Positions 41,245 to 52,433 of a DNA stretch of 64,000 nt are shown here, piece after piece (position 1 is the stretch's first letter; every line of letters begins with the position of its first letter). The translations under genes and the position numbers were made by a program. This DNA comes from Mactromeris polynyma (lineage: Eukaryota; Mollusca; Bivalvia; Venerida; Mactridae), in contig JASFXZ010000032.1 of assembly GCA_032209605.1 (NCBI GenBank), positions 8,557,722 to 8,621,721 of the forward strand, in the 5' to 3' direction. Below the pieces are notes generated by a model, which saw only the letters and a program-made list of their open reading frames with translations, was not told where the DNA came from and ran no database searches.

Positions 41245-41700
41245 TAAACCAAGGGGAATAAGTGTACTCGGGGGAGGTGTACTCGGGGGAAGTGTACTCG
41301 GGGGAGGTGTACTCGCGGGAGGGCCAAAACCCACAACCCATTAAAACATCAGTATGGTGATCTACCACATCTGAGACTCAACCATCACAGGCTGCAAAAC
41401 ATCGCTGCCACCATTAAAGTAAATCAAGGGGAAAAAGTGTTCCTGTTGTGGGACCCGAACCAACGGCCCATTAAACACTTGTATGATGCTCGACCTACGA
41501 GCTAACTGGGCAACCGTCTAACCCAACACCACTACACTCCTCCCCCTTACCACCACAGGCTATCAAACATTGCTGCCACCAATTAAGTAAATCAAGGGGG
41601 AAAAGTGTTCCTGTTGTGGGGCTAGAACCAATGGCCCATTAAACACTAGTTTGATGCTCAACCTACTGACCAGCCAGGCAGCCATCTCGACCCCACACTG
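41245..41700 (-). mobile_element. Three tandem tRNA-like (SINE-type) units of about 165 bp
   Basis: Read on the minus strand, the middle unit has a D-arm-like TTAGCTCGTAGGTCGAGCAT (A-box) and then GGTTCGGGTCC (B-box) at tRNA-like spacing. The next unit (41550-41697) repeats the order with changes. The leftmost is more diverged and carries a 15-bp microsatellite. Units share AAGTAAATCAAGGGG. This fits tRNA-derived SINEs rather than working tRNA genes. It lies in the presumed IMPA1 5' UTR intron. Confidence 0.55.
41262..41322. repeat. 15-bp tandem repeat, 4 copies
   Basis: GTGTACTCGGGGGAG recurs four times with minor changes, inside the first tRNA-like unit. Confidence 0.9.
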
Positions 41701-41825
41701 CAACAGTACAGTAATATCGATCAAAACCAATTCATGGTTCATTCTATGTTAAACACCTGAACAGCTCAACACACCTATTTCGCAATTTATAGGACCGGGT
41801 AATATAGTCATGTATTTTTGATTAG

Positions 41826-42042
41826 TATGGCAATGTCCGGTTCTAGTCCAACCTGATGTTAAAGTGTGCATTTTACATAATGAAAACAATTGATTTCTTT
41901 TAAAAATTAAATGAGTATACATACATTCTTTAATTATATTTAATTTAATAAATTCACATAAAATAATAATAAATGAATTGTTTTCATTCCGTAAATGCAC
42001 ATTTTAGCATCAGGTTGGACTATAACCGGACATTGCCATTAA
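41826..42042. mobile_element. Palindromic MITE of about 215 bp
   Basis: TGGCAATGTCCGGTTCTAGT at the left is mirrored by ACTATAACCGGACATTGCCA at the right. The arms continue through CCAACCTGATG/CATCAGGTTGG and a GTGCATTT block, then AAAACAATT/AATTGTTTT. The interior is very AT-rich. The target duplication is unclear. It lies upstream of the IMPA1 coding start. Confidence 0.8.
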
Positions 42043-43837
42043 TATAATAACACAATACACAAGCAACAAGAAATGGGCGTGACACAGAATATGACCCCAA
42101 CATCAACAGACAACACAATCATGACAATGTCACTCAACAAGCGAGAACCAGTCAGGCAAATGAAACGCCTTTATCTTTGGTACTGTGACAGCGGATGGAA
42201 TTAATTCGTCGAAACAAACTAACCTGTCAGCTGTCAACAATTCGATCAGATTCTCAACCAATTAGTAGGATTATTCACATTAGATGTATTCAACAAAATC
42301 TAAGTGGTAGTAAAAATGGCGTGGAAAATAAAAGGGGAGTAACTCATACAGACAACAAAACTTCCCAAACCTACACGTACCCGGCCGTTTAAGGCCGGTT
42401 TTTGGAGGAATGAATCGGTGGTAAATATTTCTAGGCTAATTAGGAGAACAGACGTATGAGCATCAAGCCAGTGTGGACAGGAATCATTTGTTCGCGTCTC
42501 ACCTTGGTCGCTCACTTAATTATCTCTGGATGGATTGTACTTTATTCCATCTGGGACCAATAATTACACAGCGTATATATTGTACTATATTCCATCTGGG
42601 ACCAATAGTTACACAGCGTATATTGGTTCCAGATTCCATGGAGAGATTCTAGTTATATAAATAAATGATTTTGAAAAATATATGATAAACCTCATGCCAA
42701 AGTTTTGTTAATTTGTTGAATTTTCAAATCTTTCTAAATTATTTTGCTATAACTTTAATCTGTTGGTCCATCGTCTATTCATTGAGTCAATTTCTATTTC
42801 AACGTTGGATTGGACATCATGACATAAAAATCATATAAGTGCTAGATGTAGATATGCTGCCTGTTCCAGAACTGTTATGTCATTGTGTTGATAAGTTATC
42901 TTCGTGGTTAATTGATGTTTATTTGTTGCACTGTCCTGTATTGTTGTTATATGCACCCCTTGTATTAACCATCGCCAATCATTGTTAGCGCCATGTAGCA
43001 TTCCTCTTTCTCGCCCATTTATAATATAGCATACAACCTGTTGTTCTGTATAGAGGTCTGTATGAACATTTTCTGAAACTCATTAAATGGTTATTGTTTG
43101 ATTGTCATGTGGTTTTATTTTCACAGCGGATAATTGCAAAATCATCTTAATTTTATTATAACCAAAGACCTAAATGGTATTTAGGTCTTTGTTATAACAC
43201 ATGTCTCACTCTGTTTTCGAAACACACCCTTTAAAATTTCTTCCGGCTGGTTTTAATTGAAACCAGACCAATGCATCCCATGCCAGAATGCGAGTATATA
43301 CAAATTAGAATTAATCTATTAATAAAGATTTGTATCGAAATAGCACCGGGATTTGATTAATCCAAGGGCACAGAATGCACGAGAAAAAAAATGTCCTTAA
43401 TTATGAATGTGCTAGAATATTTTTTTTCTGCATAGCGTGCAACAAAATATGTTTATCTAAGCATCCAAAAACAACAAGTAAAATCAAACATGATATTATA
43501 GTGTTGCAAACTCTTGCTATTATTCATCAGTGGAACAAATACGCAGATTTCCAACTTAAGATGCGCAAATTTTTGACGAGGATTTACTGCGAATAAATGA
43601 GAAAAGGAGCCGCTGTTTAAACACATGTGAATAGCGACGCAGAACAACAAATGTCGTCGTAAAGTAGACTGACTCATGAAAATTTTTAGAATTATTTTCT
43701 TCATTCCAAAGACACTGAGTGGAAAACAAGTATCTTTGTCATTCCCTGTCGCTCGCAATTACATTTCTCATAGAGAACATATTCGTAGCCAACTTGTCAT
43801 AATTTTAGCCAATCAAAAGCCAAAATATGCAAATGGC
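42043..43837. other. IMPA1-SOCS intergenic region, no gene recognised
   Basis: The region holds a 45-bp duplication (units start at 42535 and 42580 with TTGTAC then ATTCCATCTGGGACCA), a hairpin at 43156-43197 and a GGCCGTTTAAGGCC palindrome near 42382. ORFs at 43375-43596 and 43453-43758 overlap on opposite strands and match nothing known. AAAATGGCGTGG near 42314 could mark a promoter, but this is weak. Confidence 0.45.
43156..43197. repeat. Perfect-arm hairpin
   Basis: TTATAACCAAAGACCTAAAT is followed, after a 2-nt centre, by ATTTAGGTCTTTGTTATAA. The loop is too short for a microRNA precursor, so a cruciform or a tiny MITE remnant is likelier. Confidence 0.75.
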
Positions 43838-43882
43838 ATTTTACCGGAAGCGTGAAGTAATCAATTACGCATGCGCATTATG
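43838..43882 (+). promoter_or_regulatory. Likely promoter of the SOCS gene (ETS and NRF1-type sites)
   Basis: ACCGGAAGCGTG matches an ETS/GABP site and ACGCATGCGCATTATG, 20 bp on, contains an NRF1-type core (GCATGCGCA). Both are common in TATA-less animal promoters. They lie about 225-265 bp before the SOCS ATG. Function is inferred. Confidence 0.5.
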
Positions 43883-44103
43883 ATCTGTGCTGAACCTGAA
43901 TAATCACAAAAACTAGTTGTTTTACATTTTTGTGTATTTCTGTTCTTAGTCATCGTGTTGATCTAAAAGAAGGCATTACCCAGGATGATATGAGGTTTCT
44001 CACAGTGTGTACACAGCTGTCATGCCCATAGACATTATGAACTAATAGAAAATGATGGAATTATTTTGAGTGAAGTTTCTCTGGAACTAACCAAACTAGA
44101 GAC

Positions 44104-45279
44104 ATGATGCCTAACATGAGGGGTAACAATGAGTCACTGTCAATCTCATCCCTCAATCAAGTTGATGAGAATTCAGTGCAGCAGACAGCTAATATTAAAA
44201 AGAAAGAGAAAATTGGAATATTCCGCAAACTTCGCAGGAGACTTCAATCTAATTTCAACCGCAAATCTTCCATTGACAGTGAAAAGCATGTAGAAGATGT
44301 TGACAGTTTACCTACTTGTGGCAAATCAAAATCACCAAATAAAAAACAGAAACAGGGGACAAAATGCCACATCAGCCTGTGTTCAAAACCATCCAATTCT
44401 AACTCTTCTCAAAGCACGGAAAGCTTGGACCTGAATCTTCATTTACATCGAAAACTTGATGACAGCATTTGGTCGAACAAGGACAGAAAAGATGGTGCTT
44501 CTTATAAGGAAAAGCCAAGTTGTAAATCAAAGGATATATCTGCATTTCAGGCCTCTCAAAATTGTTCATGTGTTGTAAGTCGATGTCAGCATAGCTGCAT
44601 AGAATGTGGGAAAATTAGTAATAATAGAACATCGCCTAGTGTCGCTTCCAATAGGTTTGAAATAACTGCTATGTGCCACTCAAATGCAATAAATTCCAGT
44701 TCAAGTGGTACTGTGCATATACAAGACTACAAAAATTCTATACCTGGAGGTGCCATATTAAATGAAGTTCCTAAATCCTGGAGCCTTACACATGAACTGT
44801 TCAGACTTTCAAAGTTTGGCTGGTATTGGGGGCCAATCACGAGACGGGAAGCTGAGCGTAAACTTAATGGACAACCCGATGGTGCTTTCTTAGTGCGTGA
44901 CAGCTCAGATGAACGGTATTTACTCAGCCTTAGTTTCAGGTCTTACGGCAAGACCCTTCACACACGGATTGAACATTGTAATGGAAAGTTTATTTTTGAT
45001 GCTCAACCGGACACAGAAGGATATCCTTCGATTGTTGATCTAATAGAAAACTCTATGAATGATCCTCAGACTGGGATATGTAGTAACTTAAGAAGGGGCT
45101 CACCGAGCCCGCCTATATATCCTGTCAGACTTACGAAACCTGTATCAAGGTTTACACAAGTGCGGTCTTTGCAGTATATGTGTCGATTCGTGATTAGACA
45201 GTACACAAGATATGATCACATCCAACAGCTTCCGTTGCCAAAAAAGTTGAAGGGTTGGATTGGAGAAAACCAATATTAA
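44104..45279 (+). CDS. SOCS6: SOCS6/7-type suppressor of cytokine signalling
   Basis: This adaptor binds phosphotyrosine proteins through SH2 and recruits Elongin B/C-Cullin 5 through its SOCS box, leading to target ubiquitination. It is one uninterrupted ORF of 391 aa; ATGs at 44104 and 44107 are both possible. Residues 1-230 are polar and low in conservation, with a basic KKKEKIGIFRKLRRRL near the N terminus. SH2 runs from W240 (GWYWGPITRREAERKL) through FLVRDSSDERYLLSLSFRS, with the phosphate-binding arginine at 265, to about 340. The SOCS box is at about 350-388 (QVRSLQYMCRFVIRQYTR, then LPLPKKLKG). The SH2 and SOCS box match human SOCS6 very closely; SOCS7 is the alternative paralogue. 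An upstream non-coding exon is possible. Poly(A) signals follow at 45824 and 49716. Confidence 0.9.
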   Translation: MMPNMRGNNESLSISSLNQVDENSVQQTANIKKKEKIGIFRKLRRRLQSNFNRKSSIDSEKHVEDVDSLPTCGKSKSPNKKQKQGTKCHISLCSKPSNSNSSQSTESLDLNLHLHRKLDDSIWSNKDRKDGASYKEKPSCKSKDISAFQASQNCSCVVSRCQHSCIECGKISNNRTSPSVASNRFEITAMCHSNAINSSSSGTVHIQDYKNSIPGGAILNEVPKSWSLTHELFRLSKFGWYWGPITRREAERKLNGQPDGAFLVRDSSDERYLLSLSFRSYGKTLHTRIEHCNGKFIFDAQPDTEGYPSIVDLIENSMNDPQTGICSNLRRGSPSPPIYPVRLTKPVSRFTQVRSLQYMCRFVIRQYTRYDHIQQLPLPKKLKGWIGENQY

Positions 45280-48200
45280 TCTGTTTGTTTCTGTAATATA
45301 TTTGTATGTTTGCATTTCTTTAATTCTATTTTCTTTCAGATGTAGATTTGAGTTTTTTTTCTAGAAAAATTAAGTGCCAATTATTCTCTCATCCTGTGCA
45401 TCGATTCTTGTATTATTGTGTTTGAAACTTCTTCAGATCTTGTCATTATGGTCATCCTAAATTAATTATTTGCTTGCAGTGCCAGACCTGCCCTCTGTAA
45501 ACAGCACTGACCAGTTCTTCCTGTGGATTTATTTTGTGTCATTAACTTCACTAATAGGTGGTTTATACAGTAAAAAATCTGAAGAATCTACCGTCTGATC
45601 CACCCAAATATTGTGGGTAGAGATACTGCAAACTAATAATTTGTTAAGAATGGTCCACATAATATCTTGTGTGTGATACTTTTGAAGTTGTGTCATTGTG
45701 CTGACTAAGCTTTTAAACTCAAAGTGTAGACATAGAAAATGTGTACAGTTTTTAGGTTACTATTACGAGCAAGAGTGATCAATTGAAGGAGAATGCTAAT
45801 TACATAATGTTCATGTCATCAGGAATAAATGTTTTCTGTACATTTGTCTGTGTGAGTTACAAAGTGGATAAAATTTAACTATCTCAGTGCTTACCTAAAT
45901 GTCCTTACAGCTGGGCTGGGGATTTATACAGATACTTGACACGTAGCTCTCAAATCACAAAATTTACTCTTATTTGTCTGATAGTGGAAATTTGAGCGTG
46001 GAAGATGCATGAAAATATCAAATTAATGCTGAATATAATTTTTACTCCTTTTTTTATGAGAGTTTAGTGTGATTATGAGATATGGAAGTAATTGTTGGAT
46101 TTTAGTGCCTCGGTCCACACTCACAGTTAATAATTACCTCCACAACTCATTTCACACTCAAATCCAGGGTCAATTTCCGGTATCAGAATAATAAAATTAT
46201 AATAATAATAATTAAATGTGATTTGAGAACTGAGTGTAAGAATCCTTTATAGTCCTTGGTCCTGGTATTTTAAAGTGAACAGCTGTATGTAAGACATACT
46301 GTATTACTAAATATATTACTTGAGAAATGTTTTAAGCCACCATTTTTCAAACATCTCTCTAAATCCTGATGCATTTCAATGTGTAACATTTGTTTCATGA
46401 ATATTAGTTTATTTTTCTAGATCTGTCAGTGGAATTATTTTTATAAATATATGAAAGATTTTGTCCAGTTTCTTTTAGTTGAACATTTTATAATTGGTAC
46501 TTGTCAATATTGTGTACAAGTTGTGTGTAGTTTACAATGATTGAGGACATCACATATTGCATCTCATTTTTACAGATTTTAGACGTTTATATTTGAACAA
46601 TGGTTGATTTATTTGTGATACGTAGTCACTAGTGATATAATTTGGCATTACGTTCTGTTTATGAAAGCTTATTAGACGTTTTTGTATCTTTTTGTTTTCA
46701 GGTATATTTCTACCACATGTATGGTTGTGTTTGTCTTCAGAATGAATTTGTATTTTTGCTTCAATTCCTTGTTCATAGCTGTTAAAGAATTCTTGAGGAC
46801 AACTACACTTCTTATGTTTGTTTTGGATTTTGTTTGATTAATATTGAAAACACATGATTTGAAAGTCATCCATTTGGTTTATTATAAAAAATTATTTTGA
46901 AGAATCTGTCAGTACTGTGTATCACACCTCATGTCTGTAAAGAATCAACCACTAATTTATCGAGGGGTGAATGAGAAACTCATCTATCTGCGTATACATA
47001 AAGAAACTGAATTCGCATACATCTCCCAGTAAATTGTTTGGATAAGTTCGGTGACTGTGTGTCTTAAAAATATACTCACAGGTCTGTATTGTCGGGTTAG
47101 GATCAAGTTGTATTTCATTTGTAAAATTACCCGATTATTTTGACCGTGTGACAAAATTTTCACTTCTGTGACATCAAGTCATTTTATCTCATTGCTTGTC
47201 CTAAGTGTTTAGACAGTTTGGCACCAAAATTTCTGTAGTTGAGTATTTTTTGGTGATGAATCAGTTTCTGTATTTTGGTCCCATGAAAAGATATCCGAGG
47301 CTTGGTGCAGAGTATTGAATGGGTGTTTGGAACGCATGCAAATTATATGAAATTGTGGACAATTAGCTGAAATGTGATGATAAACTGGTTTGACTTCTCA
47401 ATTTGCTGTGTGATTTCCTTTTTATGAGTCCTCTCCAGTGGAATTGGAAATGTTTTGTTATAATTTATAATGCATTGAATAGAAGACACCTGTATATATA
47501 TCACTCACATCTAATTAACCCTTTAATTGGCTGGTTATTGGTTAAACTGATAAAGCTGTTTGCTATGAAATGAATGGCCTAAAATCAAATAGATAATACA
47601 ACAATAAGAGTATTTTTATTATAAAATAATCAAATATTTCATTGATGAGTATTGTGCCTGCCACTGGTTGTAAACCTCCTGCTTTATCTGTCCTCATTTT
47701 ACAAAGAATAATTTGAACCTGACAACTGTTATCATGTGTATTGTTTTTTATTTGATTTCATTGAAGTTTCAATAATTACCTTTTCTTGAGATAATTGAGT
47801 TTTTCCTGTTTATTTACACCATACAAGTTAACATACTGATGTATAGTATTAATGCTTCGATCATGATGCCCAGTGATGACCATTCATATTAATGAGTTAC
47901 ATTAATTGATATTTAATTGGATAAGTAGGATTGACTTTTACTTATTATAAAGTATGACAATGCTCGCCTTACAAATTTCCTATCTATTGAAGTATAAAAC
48001 ATGCTTCTTGTTTATGTAAAAGATACGGTCCCTGTGCGTTTGTCATGAAGTGATAGTTAGATTATCACTCAGTTTCCTAGAAAACTCCTTATTTTTAATG
48101 CGAGTATGTTTATGAAAAGTTTGAAGATACATCTGTGTTTAAAATTATTGTTGACGTTATAAAAAATTGACAGCAGTATTGCATTTGATGAATTATCAAA

Positions 48201-48729
48201 GCATCATTACATGTTACAAGAAAAACTCATGTTGGCTACTGTACTATATAAATGTATATGAAAATGGTCAAATAATTACTGACAAATCTCTCTTTGTTTG
48301 CTTACAATGTCTCCCTTTCATAAGTCATGTGGAAGGTATTTCTCTTTTTCATTTGTAGACATTTTAAATGGTATTTAATTGACATATTTGGCATTGATGC
48401 AACTTTACATATGACTGCAACCATTTTTCTGAATTCTGAATTTAAATATAATATATAAAAAGGTCCAGCAAGATTATTGGACTAATATTTTTTAGGAGAT
48501 AGAATATTCCAGTGATCCTTCATAGTATGACAATATATGATGATCCAACTATTGATTTGTTACGTCCTTGTTACTGTGCGCCTTGAGAAGATAACTGAAT
48601 TGTTTACACTGTTCCAGTATGTCAACAAACCTACATTCTTCATTCAAATACCATTGTATGTGTGTATGTTTGTGCCGAGTGTATTTGTAGCAATTCTTCA
48701 ACATTTTGTGTGTGTTTACTTTCACATTG
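45280..48729 (+). other. Downstream of SOCS: probable 3' UTR then gene-free DNA
   Basis: The stretch is T-rich with AATAAA at 45824-45829 and many ATTTA-like motifs, as in long animal 3' UTRs. No conserved ORF is seen. The end of the transcript cannot be fixed from sequence. Confidence 0.4.
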
Positions 48730-48905
48730 CAACCTCTCCATAGCAACACACTCTGGAAACTGGACGTTCTGGCTGTTGTCAGGAGGTTGTTACTTTTTAG
48801 AGGTTAAATTGCCTGTGTAGTGTTACCACTGGATGTGATAATGTGGCTGAAGAGAGGTTGTTGCTCCAGAGAGGGTCGCTATGGAGAGGATGCACTGTGG
48901 CTGTA
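48730..48905. mobile_element. MITE-like element, family 'CTCTCCATAGCAAC', most complete copy
   Basis: ACCTCTCCATAGCAACACAC at the left mirrors GGGTCGCTATGGAGAGGATG then CACTG at the right. Inside the right end is GAAGAGAGGTTGTTGCTCCA. The element at 5055-5210 shares these parts in the opposite orientation, and the array at 57180-58105 is built from the right-end segment. Confidence 0.75.
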
Positions 48906-50009
48906 TATTTCTCATTGTGGTTCTTGATACAGGCAATCTCTCATTGGAGTTAATTTCAACTTTCATTTGACTAACACACTTTTCTTACCCTTCAATCTTT
49001 GACTAGTTTAAACGGTGGGTAGTGCGATGCCAGTTTTGTTAGCAAGGATACCGATAGTACTGTGTATTATTATGTTTTTATGAATCCAAAATATTTATTA
49101 ACTTGTTTTTTTCATACAATTTTACCTAGCCTTTGAAAACATTGACTTTTACATAGTTCTTGGGGAGTTTTATTTTTATAAACTTTGATTATTATGTATT
49201 CTTGTTTAGAAATGTTGAGAACAAAACTATTACTTTGTAATACTGAACTATGAAAGCAGAATAATTTGTTAAGCTTGTTAATCACATTTTATTACAGAAA
49301 TATTGATCTAGTTTTTTATGCATTAAGATGAACAAATTTTAACATGTTGTATTGTTACGTATTACCATCGATTTAAAGACTGTGTTAGATTTTACCCAAC
49401 CAGATAATTAAATTGATTTTTACTGTTTATCATACTGTTTGCTACTATTTTCGCATTACTTCCTGTTTTGCAGTATTTATCTATTTTGACAACAACATAG
49501 AAGTTTTTCTTCCGTTACGTTATGTGTTATTTCATTACTACCCCAAAAATACAAGCAAGCAGTATATAATAAAACGCTTGAGTTTTTGGTTCTGTGTAGT
49601 GACGTGAGCATTGCATTTTTAAATACTTGGTAAATGCATTGTTTATTAGTCTGTTAGTTGGTCAGTATGATAGTCATTGTGTCTCAGCTTATATTTAAAC
49701 AATTCAGTGGATTTCAATAAAACTTTACACCAATGTTTCACTTGATGTGTCGATTTGTTGTGTGCAAGTATTAGATCTGTACCTCTGAGGTCAAAGGTCT
49801 CAAGCAAGTGCTCTCCACTTTAGTGGCATTCATCACTTTCTCATGACATGTCTTGTTTGTGTATGTTAATTTGTTAATTCTTTGTTGAATATATGGCATG
49901 ATCGAGTTGTTCAGACTTTTACTACAGTTCTCAGATATTTTTTAGATATTTCAGTGTTACATTGTATTATTTTCTATAATTTTATTTACAAAACTGGTCT
50001 TTGTTTTAA
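48906..50009. other. No gene recognised
   Basis: AT-rich, T-biased sequence with a possible poly(A) signal at 49716-49721. Short ORFs lack recognisable domains. Confidence 0.45.
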
Positions 50010-50390
50010 ACAGGAGCTGGTTTTGTCTGGAATGAGACTGGTTTAATAATGACTGGACTGGTCTGATTGAGACGGGACTCGTATAGTTGATAATGAGACT
50101 GGTTAGTCAAAAATTAGACTGGTTTAGTTATGAGTAGACTGGTTTAGTTAGTAAAGATGGTTTTGTCTAGACAGAGGTTGATCAAGTGAAATAGTGGTTT
50201 AGTCATAAATGAGATTTGTTTGTCAAGAATGCAACTGGCTAAAAGTTAATAACGAGACTGGTTTTTCAAGACATAAACTAATTAATCAAGAGTGGACTGG
50301 TATTGTTAAAAATGAACCTCAATTGTCAAGAATGAGGTGGGTTTAGTCAAAACTTTAGACTGGTTTAGTTAAGACAATCTGCTTAGTAAT
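50010..50390. repeat. Degenerate short tandem repeat (GACTGGTTTAGT)
   Basis: Variants of GAGACTGGTTTAGTCAA recur about every 20-30 bp with many changes. This is an old, decayed minisatellite. Confidence 0.65.
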
Positions 50391-50794
50391 TTTTCAACAA
50401 AAAAATGGTTATAAAAATAGTTTTTATATTCCAACCTGGCGAGATGATGGTACATATTGAACAAGGTTATTCTGTCAACGTTTGTTTTATTCTGTTAGTG
50501 CTATTTATTTCATGTATGATGTCCTTCTATTTATAGTATACATTTTATTATGTAATCATTTTTCATGTTATTTTTGTTGCAGATTTGAGAAAGAATTTAT
50601 GACCGATTTTTATCTACTTTTGCAGGAGTTCATGAACACATTATCTTGTTTATCAATAAATTTATGATTAATATTATTTGGTGTTTCTTCTTCTTGGTGA
50701 TATCGTTGAGAAACGGTGTTAAACCCGATGAAAACAAACAATCTTCTTGGTGATCTTGAGAGCGTACCAGCATACCGACAGAAAAAAAAGCAGC

Positions 50795-50965
50795 TGAACA
50801 ACCTACACCAAGTCGCTAGAGTGCTGGACTACCAATAGCATGGTTGTGGGTTTGAACCCACGGTGAGGCGATGTTCTCTGACAGATCGACTGAAAATACA
50901 ACCACAGGCATTTGTCTCCAGTCCGACTTGAAGTTTCAAATTGCGTGCTAAAGCACCTTTCTAGC
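50795..50965 (+). mobile_element. tRNA-derived SINE-like element
   Basis: CAAGTCGCTAGAGTGCTGGA followed about 30 bp later by GTGGGTTTGAACCCACG gives a tRNA-like D-arm and a perfect T-arm with B-box GGTTTGAACCC. The tail runs on to GCACCTTTCTAGCACTC. The anticodon region is not convincing for a functional tRNA. Confidence 0.5.
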
Positions 50966-52433
50966 ACTCTTCTTGTCCCAGAAACTCAAGGAGAGGTCAA
51001 CTGATGTCTGTAACATGACCGAAATACAGTCGAGCATACAACTCGAAATGAAAACTGACAAAACAAAAACATAACAAAATAAGAACAAACATCCTGGCGC
51101 TATTTTTGCATGAAGCTTTATTTCATAATGGCAGAAATATTCCAGACAACAGAAATGCATACATATACTACACGACAACATATTGCACATTTTGTCTCAA
51201 TCCAGTCAAAACAAACATATTCATCATTCACAACAACATGGCATGAAACAAAAATACATACCGAGACGAGACACTATAAGACAAACAACTTCAACTTTAC
51301 AATCGGAATTAAATGATCAAAGCAACAAAGGGAAAGATGGTAAATATTGCGCACAGATCAAGATATCCGGTATTTGCTTAAGGACAATTTTTCTCAAGAA
51401 TTTTAATCAATATGCATTATGGTTTAGAAGTGTAAAACTGCAGTACAGTAGTAAATAATGATTTGCAAAATACAAGAAACTAATTCAAGTTTGTTGAACT
51501 CTGTAATGATGTTACAAAACAGTAAGATGGCAAAAAAACAGATTTTATTTTCTGTGAAAATACATTCATAATTTGCCTAGCATTTTTACACAAAATGTTG
51601 TGAAAGAATTGTAAGAGTTAAAGTTCACTCAATACATTTAAAAACGCTTTTTACAAACCATATTTCTTTAAATTTCATTTTATTACTTTTGAAATTCATT
51701 TTTTTATGAAAATGCTTGTAGATGCAATAATATTGTGTCAAGTTCTTTCTTGTATCCTAAAAGTCAGTCAATGAAAATTTAGAAATCCCTAACTGTGCGT
51801 TATTAAATGTACTAAGTATATATTCATCTTTCTTCAAAAATGCAATAATAAATGAATATCATGTATACACACATAAACGGACATTTGGAAACACGCATGT
51901 TGACAAGCAAATATTTCAACTAAATTAATTATTAATTTGTGAAAATTTTGACAATAACATGGACATATAAACGATGGATTGGAAACTTCCTACTACGTCT
52001 ATATAGATTTCTTTGAATTCTTCTTCCGAGATCAACCCGCAATAAAACCCGTCATATAAATGGTGACGTCTGCCATCTTGTTTCTGAATCCAGAGAAGTT
52101 GACATTTTGATCCTCTGTAATTGTCATATTTACAACAGCTAACTATTTCTTGGTTGGTATTTATATTTCTTTGACCTTGTTTGTATGTAAAGCAATAACC
52201 ATTTTATTGTTTACTGGCGAGAATTTGGTTCATTAATGAGTTGTAAGGCTAAATGAGCGTTGTTTAATTGTAAGAAATTTTAAAGGTGACAAAAAAGGAT
52301 TATGGGTAAATTATTTCTTTTTATCAGTTCACTGATATCAGCCAGTTTCCAATCTATGGTTTATAAGTTTTTGACTATAGTATCACAGAACAGTTTTGGT
52401 TTATTATACAATTAACCATTTTTCACATATAAA
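50966..52433. other. No gene recognised
   Basis: AT-rich sequence up to the CHM stop. Minus-strand AATAAA signals at 52400-52405 and 52203-52208 are candidate CHM poly(A) signals, 29 and about 226 nt past the stop. Short ORFs at 51110-51458 have no known domain. Confidence 0.45.

Noticed and set aside
43156..43197. microRNA precursor
   Set aside because: Total length about 42 nt with a 2-nt centre, too short for a precursor hairpin.
50795..50870. A functional tRNA gene
   Set aside because: The T-arm is good but the acceptor and anticodon stems do not pair convincingly; SINE head is likelier.
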